Assembly: GCF_017745095.1 (NCBI RefSeq) | Contig: NZ_JAGHZZ010000018.1 | Coordinates: 62,001 to 126,000, forward strand | Direction: 5' to 3' | Source: Sporocytophaga sp. | GTDB taxonomy: Bacteria > Bacteroidota > Bacteroidia > Cytophagales > Cytophagaceae | Length of the DNA stretch: 64,000 bases | In this document: positions 47,931 to 58,611 of the stretch, one piece after another | Position numbering within the stretch: the first letter of the stretch is position 1 | How the letters are laid out: every line of letters begins with the position of its first letter | Translations under genes and position numbers: made by a program | The notes under the pieces: generated by a model | The model's database searches: none | Told to the model about the DNA's origin: nothing | Seen by the model: the letters and a program-made list of their open reading frames with translations, nothing else

Positions 47931-49298
47931 ATGCAAGTTACTTCGCCCGTAAGACCGCCTCTGGTAACAGGGGGCAAAACTGTCTCTGATGTTACTCAGG
48001 ATATAAGCAGGCACGTAGAAAATAAACCTACAAAATTGTGGATCATGGCATTCACACTTTCTGTTATCACACTTTGTTATGGTTCATATTGTTTGTGGAC
48101 TACATGGTATAAGGGAATTGGAATGTGGGGATTGAATAAAACAATAGGTTGGGCATGGGATATCACTAACTTCGTATGGTGGGTTGGTATTGGTCACGCA
48201 GGAACTTTGATTTCAGCTATCCTTTTGCTTTTCAGACAAAAATGGAGAACCTCTATTAACAGAGCAGCGGAAGCTATGACCATATTTGCGGTTATTTGTG
48301 CTGCAAGTTTTATCGTAGCTCACATGGGTAGACCATGGCTTGCATATTGGGCACTTCCTCTGCCTAATGCTTTTGGATCACTCTGGGTAAACTTTAACTC
48401 ACCGCTAGTGTGGGACGTATTTGCGATCAGTACATATTTTACTGTTTCGCTTGTATTCTGGTACATCGGTCTGGTTCCGGATTTTGCTACAATCAGAGAA
48501 AGGGCAACAGGAGTTAGAAGAGTTGCTTATGGAGCTCTAAGTTTAGGATGGGACGGTTCTGCAAAGGCATGGCAGAGATATGAGGCTGTCAGCTTAGTGC
48601 TTGCAGGTTGTTCTACACCCCTAGTATTATCGGTTCACACAATCGTTAGTATGGACTTTGCAACTTCAGTAATACCTGGTTGGCACGCAACAATTTTCCC
48701 TCCTTACTTCGTTGCTGGTGCAATCTTTTCAGGATTTGCAATGGTGTTGACTCTTATGTTAATTACAAGAGTAGTGTTCAGACTTGAAGATTACATTACT
48801 GTAGAGCATATGGAGTCAATGAATAAAGTTATTGTATTAACTGGATCAATCGTTGGTATTGCATATTTATCTGAATTCTTTATTGCATGGTACTCTCACG
48901 TTCCTTATGAAAGTTACACTTTCATTAACAGAGCGTTTGGAGATGACTATTGGTGGGCATATTGGTCTATGATGACTTGTAACGTAATTTCCCCACAGCT
49001 TTTCTGGTTCAGAACTGTTAGAAGAAGTATTGCTTGGACATTCCTTCTTTCGATAGTTGTAAATATCGGAATGTGGTTTGAGCGTTTTGTTATCATCGCG
49101 ACTTCACTTTCAAGAGACTTCATACCTTCTAGCTGGGCATATTTCTCACCTACTCTTTATGATATCGGTGATTACTTGTTCACTTTTGGTCTGTTCTTTA
49201 CACTCTTCTTATTATTTGCTAAGTTTTTTCCTGTTGTAAACATGGCTGAGGTAAAGGCAATTATTAAATCATCATCTGCAAAAAAAGATACTAAATAA
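47931..49298 (+). CDS. actC: ActC, NrfD-like membrane subunit
   Basis: TM-rich NrfD family protein, conserved cluster order; [24 protein letters not shown]. Confidence 0.93.
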   Translation: MQVTSPVRPPLVTGGKTVSDVTQDISRHVENKPTKLWIMAFTLSVITLCYGSYCLWTTWYKGIGMWGLNKTIGWAWDITNFVWWVGIGHAGTLISAILLLFRQKWRTSINRAAEAMTIFAVICAASFIVAHMGRPWLAYWALPLPNAFGSLWVNFNSPLVWDVFAISTYFTVSLVFWYIGLVPDFATIRERATGVRRVAYGALSLGWDGSAKAWQRYEAVSLVLAGCSTPLVLSVHTIVSMDFATSVIPGWHATIFPPYFVAGAIFSGFAMVLTLMLITRVVFRLEDYITVEHMESMNKVIVLTGSIVGIAYLSEFFIAWYSHVPYESYTFINRAFGDDYWWAYWSMMTCNVISPQLFWFRTVRRSIAWTFLLSIVVNIGMWFERFVIIATSLSRDFIPSSWAYFSPTLYDIGDYLFTFGLFFTLFLLFAKFFPVVNMAEVKAIIKSSSAKKDTK

Positions 49299-49303
49299 GG
49301 AAT

Positions 49304-49840
49304 ATGTCAAAAAGCACAAACTATATAATAGGAGTATTTAACGACGAGGATGTTTTAATGGATGCGGTTAGCACATTAAAGTCATCAGGTGTTAAAATTC
49401 AGGAGGCTTATACACCATTTCCTGTACACGGTTTAGATGATGCTTTAGGTTATAAACCATCTAACCTTCCGATTGCAGCGTTTCTATTTGGATTAACCGG
49501 AACAATCTGCGCTTTATTATTAACTATTGGAACTATGGGCTTTGATTGGCCTATGGATATTGGAGGTAAGCCATTTGTTCCGCTACCTCACTTTATACCG
49601 GTAACCTTTGAGCTAACAATTCTTTTAGCATCATTAGGAATGGTAGCAACCTTCTTGATTATCAGCAATCTTAAACCTTGGGGACATGATCCATTCATGT
49701 TCGACGGAAGAAGTACAGATGATAAATTTCTTATTGTTATTGATCTGGATAAAAATAAGATGGATAAAGTCGCTCTTACCAATTTATTCAAACAGACAGG
49801 AGCATCAGAAGTAAATTCTAAAATTGTTGAAAATCATTAA
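49304..49840 (+). CDS. actD: ActD, DUF3341 membrane subunit
   Basis: YIIGVFNDEDVLMDAVSTLKSSGVKIQEAYTPFPVHGLDDALG. Confidence 0.93.
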   Translation: MSKSTNYIIGVFNDEDVLMDAVSTLKSSGVKIQEAYTPFPVHGLDDALGYKPSNLPIAAFLFGLTGTICALLLTIGTMGFDWPMDIGGKPFVPLPHFIPVTFELTILLASLGMVATFLIISNLKPWGHDPFMFDGRSTDDKFLIVIDLDKNKMDKVALTNLFKQTGASEVNSKIVENH

Positions 49841-49854
49841 TATTATTTTCTGAC

Positions 49855-50517
49855 ATGAGAAACGCTTATAAATACACATATATATTTTTAATTCTTACTG
49901 TTATCCTCTCTTCTTGTGTTGATCAAAAGAAGTTTGAGAACATTGGAACGCATGAGAAACCTAATGTTGAGTTTGCACCAAATATGTATCATTCATTGGC
50001 TTATGAACCATTAACTCAGATCACAGATACTGAGGCAGGTTTATGGTTAAATTCTAACGATAGTGATACTGGAGAGTTTTTTAACTCTAACCCTTATAAT
50101 CCTCATAAAATGAATATGAGAGATCCAGCTGCTCATACAGTTAGGTTTAATAGCGATGGTTTTTTACCTTACCGTCTTCCAAAAGATTGTCTTGATTATG
50201 CTGCAAGGACTCTTGTTAATCCATTAAAAATTAATGATAAGACAATTGAAGACGGAAAAATTCTTTATACTAAGTTTTGCGCTCACTGTCATGGAGAAAC
50301 AGGACAAGGTGATGGCCCAGTGAATGACGCTTTCAAAGGGGTAGCTAATTTAACTACAGGTTCTGTAAAGGATGCAACACCAGGCCACATCTTCCATGTG
50401 ATTACTTGGGGTAAAGGCAGAATGGGAGCTCACGGTAGTCAGTTAAACCAGGAAGAACGTTGGAAGATTGTTTCCTACGTAAAAGAAAATTTACAAAAAG
50501 CTGAAGCGCAACAATAA
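49855..50517 (+). CDS. actE: ActE, monoheme cytochrome c lipoprotein
   Basis: Lipobox-like ILSSC; CAHCHGETGQGDGPV. Confidence 0.93.
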   Translation: MRNAYKYTYIFLILTVILSSCVDQKKFENIGTHEKPNVEFAPNMYHSLAYEPLTQITDTEAGLWLNSNDSDTGEFFNSNPYNPHKMNMRDPAAHTVRFNSDGFLPYRLPKDCLDYAARTLVNPLKINDKTIEDGKILYTKFCAHCHGETGQGDGPVNDAFKGVANLTTGSVKDATPGHIFHVITWGKGRMGAHGSQLNQEERWKIVSYVKENLQKAEAQQ

Positions 50518-50537
50518 ACACATTAAATTTTTAACTC

Positions 50538-51941
50538 ATGGTAGTCGAAGAAAAATTTGAATTTACAAGCGGGGCTAAAAAGAAAATTATAACAACCTTT
50601 GTGGTCGGTCTTGTATTGGCCCTCATAGGAATATTTGTAATAGGCTCAGGAAATCACGGGCATGAAGAAGCTCATGGAGCCGATCATTCTAAAGAAACAG
50701 TAGCAGCTTCAGCTCAACATCATGGTGGACATGAAGCTTCAGCAAATGAACATGCAGGAGCAGAGCATCATGAAGGAGGAGAACATGCTGAAGGTGGACA
50801 TCACGGTGCAACTGGTATTGCATTAAGAGTAATTAAAAACCTTTGGCATAACAGTGTTTTCTTTACTGGTATTGCTGTAATAGGTGTATTCTTTATAGCG
50901 TTTAATTATATCGCCCAGGCGGGTTGGTCTGCTGCAATTAAAAGGGTTCCAGAAGCATTCGGATATTATATTCCGTTTGCTGCAATATCTACAATTACTC
51001 TTTTCTTTTTATTCAAGCAAGACTTGTTTCACTGGTATCATGATGGGTTGTATAATCCGTTTTTAGCAGATGGTAAGACTCCAAATCCAGAGTATGATCC
51101 TATCATAGCTAGCAAAACCTGGTATTTAGGAAAAGGATTTTATATCTTCAGATTATTCGCATACTTCATTCTTTGGTTCTTAGTATGGTTTAAATTAAGA
51201 ACAAATTCTTTAAATGAAGATTTAAATGCTGATTTGAAATATCATGACAGCAGCATTTTCTGGTCTGCTATTTTCCTTATAATTTGGGGTGTAACGTCTT
51301 CCACATCTGCATGGGATTGGGTTATGTCAGCTGATCCTCACTTCTTCAGTACAATGTTTGGTTGGTATGTACTAGCAAGTTGGTTTGTTACAGGCCTTGC
51401 ATTTATTACTTATATCACTGTGGCGCTTAAAGAAGCAGGTTATCTTTCTTTTGTAAATGAAAACCACTTCCATGATTTAGGTAAATTCATGTTTGCGTTC
51501 AGCATTTTCTGGACATATATCTGGTTCGCTCAGTTCTTGCTAATTTATTATGCAAACATTCCAGAAGAATCATATTATTATGTTGAAAGATTAAAGAATG
51601 ATACTTATAGTCCTATATTCTTTATCAATTTGATAGTTAATTTCCTTTTCCCTTTCCTTGTTTTAATGACGAGAGATGCAAAGAGACAAAGGATCATTCT
51701 AAAGGTAGTTGCAGTAGCAATTATTATCGGTCACTGGTTGGATTTCTATATCATGTTAACTCCTCCGATTTTGAAACATGAGGGTGGTTTGGATGCAAAT
51801 TTCTTATTTATCGAATTAGGATTGGCATTAGTATTCGGAAGTATATTTGTTTTCTTGATAATGACTGGATTGTCAAAAGCATCCTTAGTTGCTAAAAACC
51901 ATCCAATGCTTGAAGAAAGTATCCACCATCACGTAGTTTAA
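50538..51941 (+). CDS. actF: ActF, quinol:cytochrome c oxidoreductase membrane subunit
   Basis: Multi-TM protein in conserved order; TSSTSAWDWVMSADPHFFSTMFGWYVLASWFV. Confidence 0.93.
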   Translation: MVVEEKFEFTSGAKKKIITTFVVGLVLALIGIFVIGSGNHGHEEAHGADHSKETVAASAQHHGGHEASANEHAGAEHHEGGEHAEGGHHGATGIALRVIKNLWHNSVFFTGIAVIGVFFIAFNYIAQAGWSAAIKRVPEAFGYYIPFAAISTITLFFLFKQDLFHWYHDGLYNPFLADGKTPNPEYDPIIASKTWYLGKGFYIFRLFAYFILWFLVWFKLRTNSLNEDLNADLKYHDSSIFWSAIFLIIWGVTSSTSAWDWVMSADPHFFSTMFGWYVLASWFVTGLAFITYITVALKEAGYLSFVNENHFHDLGKFMFAFSIFWTYIWFAQFLLIYYANIPEESYYYVERLKNDTYSPIFFINLIVNFLFPFLVLMTRDAKRQRIILKVVAVAIIIGHWLDFYIMLTPPILKHEGGLDANFLFIELGLALVFGSIFVFLIMTGLSKASLVAKNHPMLEESIHHHVV

Positions 51942-51977
51942 TTAGGAATTTAACTTTAATTAATAAATTAAGATAAA

Positions 51978-53072
51978 ATGTTAGGATTATATATAAGCAT
52001 AGCTGCGGTTCTTATCCTTGCTATTCTTTTCCTGGTCTTCAGGATTCAGACCTTCATTGATATTGTCAGGGGAGCTAATTCCAGGAGAGTCGGAACAAGC
52101 AATAAAGTTAATGCATTTTTACTTCTTGCTTTCTTCGTTGTTTCTACAGCATTGTTTATCTGGTATTCTGTACCAGCATCAAAGTTTTTCCTTCCAAAGG
52201 CAGTTTCGGAACATGGTGTAAGAACAGATCAAATGTTTTGGATTACAATGTCTATTCTGATAATCGCGTTTATTGGTACAAATATTTTCTTGTTTTCTTT
52301 TGTATTTAAATATCAATTCAAAGAAGACAGAAAAGCATATTTCTATCCAGATAACCACAAATTAGAAATTATATGGACTGTGATTCCTGCAATTGTAATG
52401 GCTATCCTTGTTTATTTCGGATGGAAAGAGTGGTCTTCAATTACAAGACCTGCGCCTGAAAATGCAGAAGTAGTTGAAATCATGGGGAAACAATTTGCGT
52501 GGCAAGTAAGGTATCCTGGTAAGGATAAAAAATTTGGTGGGTACAATTTTAAATTAATTGATGCTACTAATGAGATGGGGATGAATTTGAGTGATCCTCA
52601 TACTAAGGATGATTTTTTACCAAGTGAAATTCATATCCCTAAAGGTCAGCCAGTATTGTTTAAAATTAGAGCAAGAGATGTTATTCACAGTGTTTTCGCT
52701 CCGCACTTCAGATTAAAAATGGATGCAGTTCCGGGGCTTCCAACCAAATTTTGGTTTACTCCAACTAAAACTACTCAGGAAATGAGAGATGAGCTTGGAA
52801 ACCCGAAATTTAATTATGAAATCGCTTGTACAGAGGTATGCGGTAGAGGTCACTTTGCAATGAGATATATCATTGTTGTTGAAGAGCCAGAAGATTATGA
52901 AACTTGGTTCGCGGCACAAAAGCCTTGGTCTGAGTCTAACCTTGAGTATATTTTAACAAAGGTGGATGAAAAATCCAAAGGATTATATCCAGCGCCTCCA
53001 GCGCCAGCACCTGCGCCAAAAGCTGATACAGCATCTGTAGCGGTTGCTCCAGCTGATACTGTAGCTAAATAA
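51978..53072 (+). CDS. coxB: cytochrome c oxidase subunit II
   Basis: CuA site EIACTEVCGRGHFAMRY; PDNHKLEIIWTVIPAIVMAIL; no CxxCH. Confidence 0.96.
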   Translation: MLGLYISIAAVLILAILFLVFRIQTFIDIVRGANSRRVGTSNKVNAFLLLAFFVVSTALFIWYSVPASKFFLPKAVSEHGVRTDQMFWITMSILIIAFIGTNIFLFSFVFKYQFKEDRKAYFYPDNHKLEIIWTVIPAIVMAILVYFGWKEWSSITRPAPENAEVVEIMGKQFAWQVRYPGKDKKFGGYNFKLIDATNEMGMNLSDPHTKDDFLPSEIHIPKGQPVLFKIRARDVIHSVFAPHFRLKMDAVPGLPTKFWFTPTKTTQEMRDELGNPKFNYEIACTEVCGRGHFAMRYIIVVEEPEDYETWFAAQKPWSESNLEYILTKVDEKSKGLYPAPPAPAPAPKADTASVAVAPADTVAK

Positions 53073-53123
53073 TATTAGCATTCATAAAATTCTTACTAAA
53101 ATCGAAAAATATTTTCTAATAAT

Positions 53124-54971
53124 ATGTCTGTAGCCGAAAGTCATTTGCACGACCATCATGATGATCACGAACATGATCACCATGATTTACCTTGGATTAA
53201 AAAGTATGTATTTAGCGAAGATCACAAGGTTATTGCCAAACAATATCTGATTTCAGGTATTATCTGGGCAATTATCGGAGGCGGTTTATCATTACTTTTC
53301 AGACTTCAGTTAGCTTATCCGGATGCTAATTTTGACTGGTTGAAGCCTTTATTAGGCGGATGGATCCAGAATGGAAAATTAGACCCTGAATTCTACCTGG
53401 CACTTGTTACAATGCACGGAACTATCATGGTTTTCTTTGTATTGACTGCTGGTTTGAGTGGTACTTTCAGTAACTTCCTTATTCCTTTACAAATTGGAGC
53501 AAGAGATATGGCTTCAGGATTCCTGAACATGTTATCCTACTGGTTCTTCTTTGTATCTGGTGTTATAATGTTGTGTAGTTTATTTATAGAAACGGGTCCT
53601 GCTGGTGGGGGATGGACTGTATATCCACCTTTGAGTGCATTACCTCAGGCAATTTCTGGTTCTGGACTTGGTATGACATTGTGGTTGATCAGTATGGCAT
53701 TGTTTATAGTTTCAACTTTACTAGGTGGTTTGAACTATATTACAACTGTCATCAACTTAAGAACTAATGGTATGTCATTTTTAAGAATGCCACTTACAAT
53801 CTGGGCATTTTTCATTACTGCGATCATTGGTCTATTGTCATTCCCTGTATTATTTTCTGCAGCTTTATTATTAATTTTTGATAGAACTTTCGGTACCAGC
53901 TTCTTCCTTTCTGATATTTATATTGCTGGTCAGGCTTTATCATTTGAAGGTGGTAGCCCTGTATTGTTCCAGCATTTATTTTGGTTTTTAGGACACCCTG
54001 AAGTTTATATCGTATTGCTTCCTGCACTTGGTATCACTTCTGAAATCGTAGCTACAAATTCTAGAAAACCGATTTTCGGATATAAAGCTATGATTGGTTC
54101 TATGTTAGCTATCGCTTTCTTATCATTCATCGTTTGGGCACACCATATGTTTATTTCAGGTATGAATCCATTCCTGGGATCTATATTCATGTTCCTTACT
54201 TTGATTATTGCAGTTCCTTCCGCAGTAAAAGCGTTTAACTACATTACAACACTTTGGAGAGGTAATATCATTTTCACTCCTGCAATGTTGTTCTCAATTG
54301 GTCTAGTATCATTCTTCATTTCTGGAGGTTTGACTGGTATTGTTCTTGGTAACTCTGCAGCAGATATTCAGTTGCATGATACTTATTTCGTAGTAGCCCA
54401 CTTCCACATTGTAATGGGTAGCGCTTCTTTCTTTGGTATGCTAGCAGGCGTTTATCACTGGTTCCCTAAAATGTTCGGAAGAATGATGGATGAGAAATTA
54501 GGATATGTCCACTTCTGGATTACATTCATTGGTGTTTACATGGTGTTTTTCCCAATGCACTATATCGGTATTGCAGGTTTCCCAAGAAGATACTACTCAT
54601 TCACTGGATTTGATTTTACTCAGAGCTTTACTGATTTGACTCAGATTATTACTATAGCTGCAATTGTAACTTTTGCTGCTCAGTTTATATTCTTATTCAA
54701 TTTCTTCTTCAGCATATTTAAAGGTAGAAGAGCTACTGAAAATCCTTGGAGATCTAACACACTTGAGTGGACTACACCAGTTGAGCCAGGTCACGGTAAC
54801 TGGCCAGGTGCTATTCCAACAGTCTACAGATGGGCATATGATTATAGCAAGCCTGGAGCTGAAGATGATTTCATACCTCAGAATGTTCCTTTCTCAGAAA
54901 CAAAGGGATCTAATTTCCCTCACGAGAATGAGCAAATGGTAGCTGAGGCTGAGAGTATTCATGGAAAATAA
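53124..54971 (+). CDS. coxA: cytochrome c oxidase subunit I
   Basis: HPEVYIVLLPALG, VWAHHMF, HDTYFVVAHFHIVMGSASFFGMLAG. Confidence 0.98.
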   Translation: MSVAESHLHDHHDDHEHDHHDLPWIKKYVFSEDHKVIAKQYLISGIIWAIIGGGLSLLFRLQLAYPDANFDWLKPLLGGWIQNGKLDPEFYLALVTMHGTIMVFFVLTAGLSGTFSNFLIPLQIGARDMASGFLNMLSYWFFFVSGVIMLCSLFIETGPAGGGWTVYPPLSALPQAISGSGLGMTLWLISMALFIVSTLLGGLNYITTVINLRTNGMSFLRMPLTIWAFFITAIIGLLSFPVLFSAALLLIFDRTFGTSFFLSDIYIAGQALSFEGGSPVLFQHLFWFLGHPEVYIVLLPALGITSEIVATNSRKPIFGYKAMIGSMLAIAFLSFIVWAHHMFISGMNPFLGSIFMFLTLIIAVPSAVKAFNYITTLWRGNIIFTPAMLFSIGLVSFFISGGLTGIVLGNSAADIQLHDTYFVVAHFHIVMGSASFFGMLAGVYHWFPKMFGRMMDEKLGYVHFWITFIGVYMVFFPMHYIGIAGFPRRYYSFTGFDFTQSFTDLTQIITIAAIVTFAAQFIFLFNFFFSIFKGRRATENPWRSNTLEWTTPVEPGHGNWPGAIPTVYRWAYDYSKPGAEDDFIPQNVPFSETKGSNFPHENEQMVAEAESIHGK

Positions 54972-55947
54972 TTCAGACTATAAAAGATTCGGTAAGGTAA
55001 CTTTTGTTACTTTAATTGCAGTCTATTTATTGATATTGGCTGGAGGAATTGTAAGAAGTACAGGTTCAGGAATGGGATGTCCCGACTGGCCCAAATGTTT
55101 CGGGAATTATGTTCCTCCAACCCATATCAGTGAACTTCCTTTGGATTATAAGGAGCGTTATAAAGTTCACGGTTTTGAAGCAGAATTTAATCCGGTAAAA
55201 ACCTGGATTGAATATGTAAATAGGCTAATGGGTGCAGTAGTTGGTTTTTTAATGCTGTTGGTTGTTAGCTTTTCTGTTCCATTGATAAAAAGGGATTGGA
55301 GCTTGTTTGCATTAAGTTTGTTGACCCTTTTCTTGATAGGTTTTGAAGCTTGGTTGGGAAAAATGGTAGTTTCATCAAATTTAGCCCCGATAATGATTAC
55401 AATACATATGGGTGGTTCTCTTGTAATTGTAGGTTTGCTGATCTGGATTTTATTAAAAACATTTCCACAACGCTTTACTTACTTTAAAGGTCCTGCTCAT
55501 TCAAAGTTCAATTTTCTGGTTGTATTTCTATTGATTTTAACATTCCTTCAGATTTCCGTAGGAACTCAGGTAAGAGAAGAAATAGATTTAATCATTGTCG
55601 AAAACAACAACTCAAATAGAGAACTTTGGATAGATAGTTTAGGGAAGGTGTTTTTGTTCCATAGAATTATCGGATATGCATTGTTGGTCTTGTCAGCCTA
55701 TTTGTTCTTTGGATTTAAAAAGATTATTGAGAATAAAATAATTATTAAGTCTGTCTCTGTTGTTTTCTACTGTTTATTAGTAGAGACACTTGCAGGTATA
55801 GCATTAGCTGTTTTCAGCTTACCACCATACCTTCAACCATTACATTTATTGCTGGCGACGATAGTTTTCGGTATACTGTTTTTCGTTTTTACAATAATAA
55901 ATGTCAACCTAGAAGGTTTTAAGATGAAAGCAAAATTGAATTATTAA
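54961..55947 (+). CDS. ctaA: heme A synthase (COX15/CtaA)
   Basis: GGIVRSTGSGMGCPDWPKCFG; overlaps coxA by 11 bp. Confidence 0.95.
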   Translation: MENNSDYKRFGKVTFVTLIAVYLLILAGGIVRSTGSGMGCPDWPKCFGNYVPPTHISELPLDYKERYKVHGFEAEFNPVKTWIEYVNRLMGAVVGFLMLLVVSFSVPLIKRDWSLFALSLLTLFLIGFEAWLGKMVVSSNLAPIMITIHMGGSLVIVGLLIWILLKTFPQRFTYFKGPAHSKFNFLVVFLLILTFLQISVGTQVREEIDLIIVENNNSNRELWIDSLGKVFLFHRIIGYALLVLSAYLFFGFKKIIENKIIIKSVSVVFYCLLVETLAGIALAVFSLPPYLQPLHLLLATIVFGILFFVFTIINVNLEGFKMKAKLNY

Positions 55948-55948
55948 A

Positions 55949-56842
55949 ATGCAGTCAGTAAGTAGATTAAATATTCTTCATCTGGTGGGATTTAAGTCTA
56001 AAGAATATTTTAGATTATTAAAATTCCGTCTTTCCCTTACAGTAGTTTTTTCTGCTGGTATGGGGTACATATTGGGTGGAGGAAAATCGATTGATTGGAC
56101 ATTATTTGGGATATTTGCTCTTGCCGGAATGTGTCTCACAGGAGCGAGTAATATCCTCAATCAGGTTTATGAGAAAGATTCTGACAAATTAATGGATCGA
56201 ACCAAAAGTCGTCCAGTGCCTACTGGTAATGTAAGTGTTCCTGAAGCAATATTTCTTGCATCAGTTTTGGGAGCCTTATCAATTTTCCTCTTTAACGAAT
56301 TCTTCAATTTCAAAACCGCTGTTTTAGGTTTTTCTTCATTAGTATTATATGCTTTTGCTTATACTCCTTTAAAAACTAAAACTCCTCTTGCTGTTTTTGT
56401 TGGCGCCATCCCTGGAGCATTGCCTCCAATGATTGGTTGGATAGCGGCAACGAATAAATTTGGTTGGGAGCCAGGCATTTTATTTGGAATTCAATTTTTC
56501 TGGCAGCTTCCACATTACTGGGCGATAGCTTGGGTTTTAGATGAAGATTATCAGAAAGCAGGTATCAGATTATTACCAAATGCAGGAGGCAGAACATCCG
56601 AGACTGCATTTCAAATAATGATTTATACTTTATTCTTAATCCCATTAGGGTTTATGCCTTATTTTTTAGGTATGACCGGAATAACTTCAGCAATTGTAAC
56701 TTTAATTGCGGGAATCTTATTTCTGGCTCAAACCTTTTATTTAATGAAGGAGTGTACCAAAAAAGCAGCATTGCTGATTATGTTTGGCTCTTTCCTTTAT
56801 TTGCCAATAGTACAAATTGCTTTTGTTTTGGATAAGGTATAG
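55949..56842 (+). CDS. ctaB: protoheme IX farnesyltransferase (heme O synthase)
   Basis: GASNILNQVYEKDSDKLMDRTKSRPVPTG; GAIPGALPPMIGW. Confidence 0.96.
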   Translation: MQSVSRLNILHLVGFKSKEYFRLLKFRLSLTVVFSAGMGYILGGGKSIDWTLFGIFALAGMCLTGASNILNQVYEKDSDKLMDRTKSRPVPTGNVSVPEAIFLASVLGALSIFLFNEFFNFKTAVLGFSSLVLYAFAYTPLKTKTPLAVFVGAIPGALPPMIGWIAATNKFGWEPGILFGIQFFWQLPHYWAIAWVLDEDYQKAGIRLLPNAGGRTSETAFQIMIYTLFLIPLGFMPYFLGMTGITSAIVTLIAGILFLAQTFYLMKECTKKAALLIMFGSFLYLPIVQIAFVLDKV

Positions 56843-56850
56843 TTAAAAAT

Positions 56851-57447
56851 ATGAGTCAACACGAATTAAATTTACAATCAAGCGAGCCTCAGAAGCCGCT
56901 GTCAATGAATCCGAAAAAGTTCGCTTTTTGGCTTTTTCTTGTGACGGTATTGATGATTTTCGCTGCATTAACAAGCGCGTACATCGTGAGAAGAGCAGAT
57001 GGAGGTTGGCTGGAGTTTCAACTCCCTTCAATTTTCTGGCTTAACTCTGTTATTATAGTTGTTAGTTCAATAACAATGCAGCTTGCATATTTTGCAGCTA
57101 AAAAAGATAGCCTTGAGAAAACTAAATTATACTTATTAATTACCAGTCTTTTAGGTTTGGCCTTTTTAGTAGGTCAGTTTTATGCCTGGGGAGATCTTGT
57201 AGAAATTAAAGTTTTCTTCGGAGGAAAGGGCAGTAATCCTTCAGGTTCATTTCTGTATGTATTGACAGGTTTGCATGGTTTGCACCTGATTTCTGCAGTA
57301 ATTTTCCTTTGGGTGGTGTTTGCTCAAAGTTTCAAATATAAAGTTCATTCAAAGAGCATGCTTGTAATAGAATGCTGTACAACGTATTGGCATTTCCTTG
57401 GTGGACTTTGGATATATTTGTTTGGATTTTTATTACTTAACCATTAA
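56851..57447 (+). CDS. cytochrome c oxidase subunit III family (copy 1)
   Basis: TSAYIVRRADGGWLEFQLP, GLHGLHLISAVIFL, YWHFLGGLWIYLF. Confidence 0.93.
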   Translation: MSQHELNLQSSEPQKPLSMNPKKFAFWLFLVTVLMIFAALTSAYIVRRADGGWLEFQLPSIFWLNSVIIVVSSITMQLAYFAAKKDSLEKTKLYLLITSLLGLAFLVGQFYAWGDLVEIKVFFGGKGSNPSGSFLYVLTGLHGLHLISAVIFLWVVFAQSFKYKVHSKSMLVIECCTTYWHFLGGLWIYLFGFLLLNH

Positions 57448-57467
57448 TTTTTCATAAAAATAACAAC

Positions 57468-58211
57468 ATGGCAACAACAGCAGTCATTGACGAAAAAGAA
57501 AAAAGAAATTTGTGGGGTGGAGGTGCTGAACCCCTTAGAGCAAGTTACGGAAAGCTGATGATGTGGTTTTTCCTGCTTTCTGATGCTTTAAGCTTTTCCG
57601 GATTACTAATTACTTACGGTTTAAGCAGATTTGCACATAACGCTTACACAGGGAAAATAGCTGATTTCGTACCATCAGGAAATTATTGGCCGGTACCCGA
57701 AAAAGTATTTACTCACATTCCTTTTACTCATAATCCATATCCTCTTGTATTTGTAGGAATTATGACATTTATCCTTATCATGAGCAGCGTTACAATGGTT
57801 CTTGCTGTTGAAGCTGGTCATAGAATGGATAAAGAAGAAGTATTAAAATGGATGCTTTGGACAATTATTGGTGGTGCTGCCTTTTTAGGTTGCCAGGCTT
57901 GGGAGTGGACAATCTTCATCGTAGGTGACAAAGGTAGAATGATAGCAGATGGAACCACGTTCTTTGGAGCGAATCTTCACCATAATGAATACGGTCCTAC
58001 TTTATTTGCAGACCTGTTCTTTTTCATCACAGGTTTCCATGGTACTCACGTATTGAGCGGTGTTATCATTAATATGATAGTATTCTATAATGTTGCTATT
58101 GGAACTTATGAAAGAGTTGGTCACTATGAAATGGTTGAGAAAGTAGGTCTTTACTGGCACTTTGTAGATCTTGTTTGGGTATTTGTATTTACTTTCTTCT
58201 ATCTGGTTTAA
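57468..58211 (+). CDS. cytochrome c oxidase subunit III family (copy 2)
   Basis: MMWFFLLSDALSFSGLLITY, FFFITGFHGTHVLSGVIINM, LYWHFVDLVWVFVFTFFYLV. Confidence 0.93.
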   Translation: MATTAVIDEKEKRNLWGGGAEPLRASYGKLMMWFFLLSDALSFSGLLITYGLSRFAHNAYTGKIADFVPSGNYWPVPEKVFTHIPFTHNPYPLVFVGIMTFILIMSSVTMVLAVEAGHRMDKEEVLKWMLWTIIGGAAFLGCQAWEWTIFIVGDKGRMIADGTTFFGANLHHNEYGPTLFADLFFFITGFHGTHVLSGVIINMIVFYNVAIGTYERVGHYEMVEKVGLYWHFVDLVWVFVFTFFYLV

Positions 58212-58238
58212 TTTAAATATTTAAGTTGATATAAAATT

Positions 58239-58604
58239 ATGGGACACGGTCATCATACTACAGCGCATGCTCCTCAGGTTCTTCCAAAAGATAAAGAGAA
58301 AATCAAGAAAATCTGGATGACAGCTCTTATCCTTGCGGTTGTAACTGCTATAGAATTCTTGTTAGCTTTTACAATGGAAAGAGGATCTTTGCTTACTTCA
58401 ATATTCGTTCTTCTAACATTTGTAAAATCTTTCTACATCGTGGGAGAATTTATGCACCTTAAATATGAAGCGAAAACTTTAATCTGGTCAATTGTAATAC
58501 CAACGCTTTTTATCGTTTGGTTAGTAGTAGCTCTATTAGTTGAAGGAAATGCAATATTGTATTTCAGAAATCTTTGGCAATGGTACGCTGGTTTAGCTAA
58601 ATAA
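58239..58604 (+). CDS. cytochrome c oxidase subunit IV family
   Basis: Small three-TM protein, KSFYIVGEFMHLKYE, position in cluster. Confidence 0.88.
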   Translation: MGHGHHTTAHAPQVLPKDKEKIKKIWMTALILAVVTAIEFLLAFTMERGSLLTSIFVLLTFVKSFYIVGEFMHLKYEAKTLIWSIVIPTLFIVWLVVALLVEGNAILYFRNLWQWYAGLAK

Positions 58605-58611
58605 TCAGATA

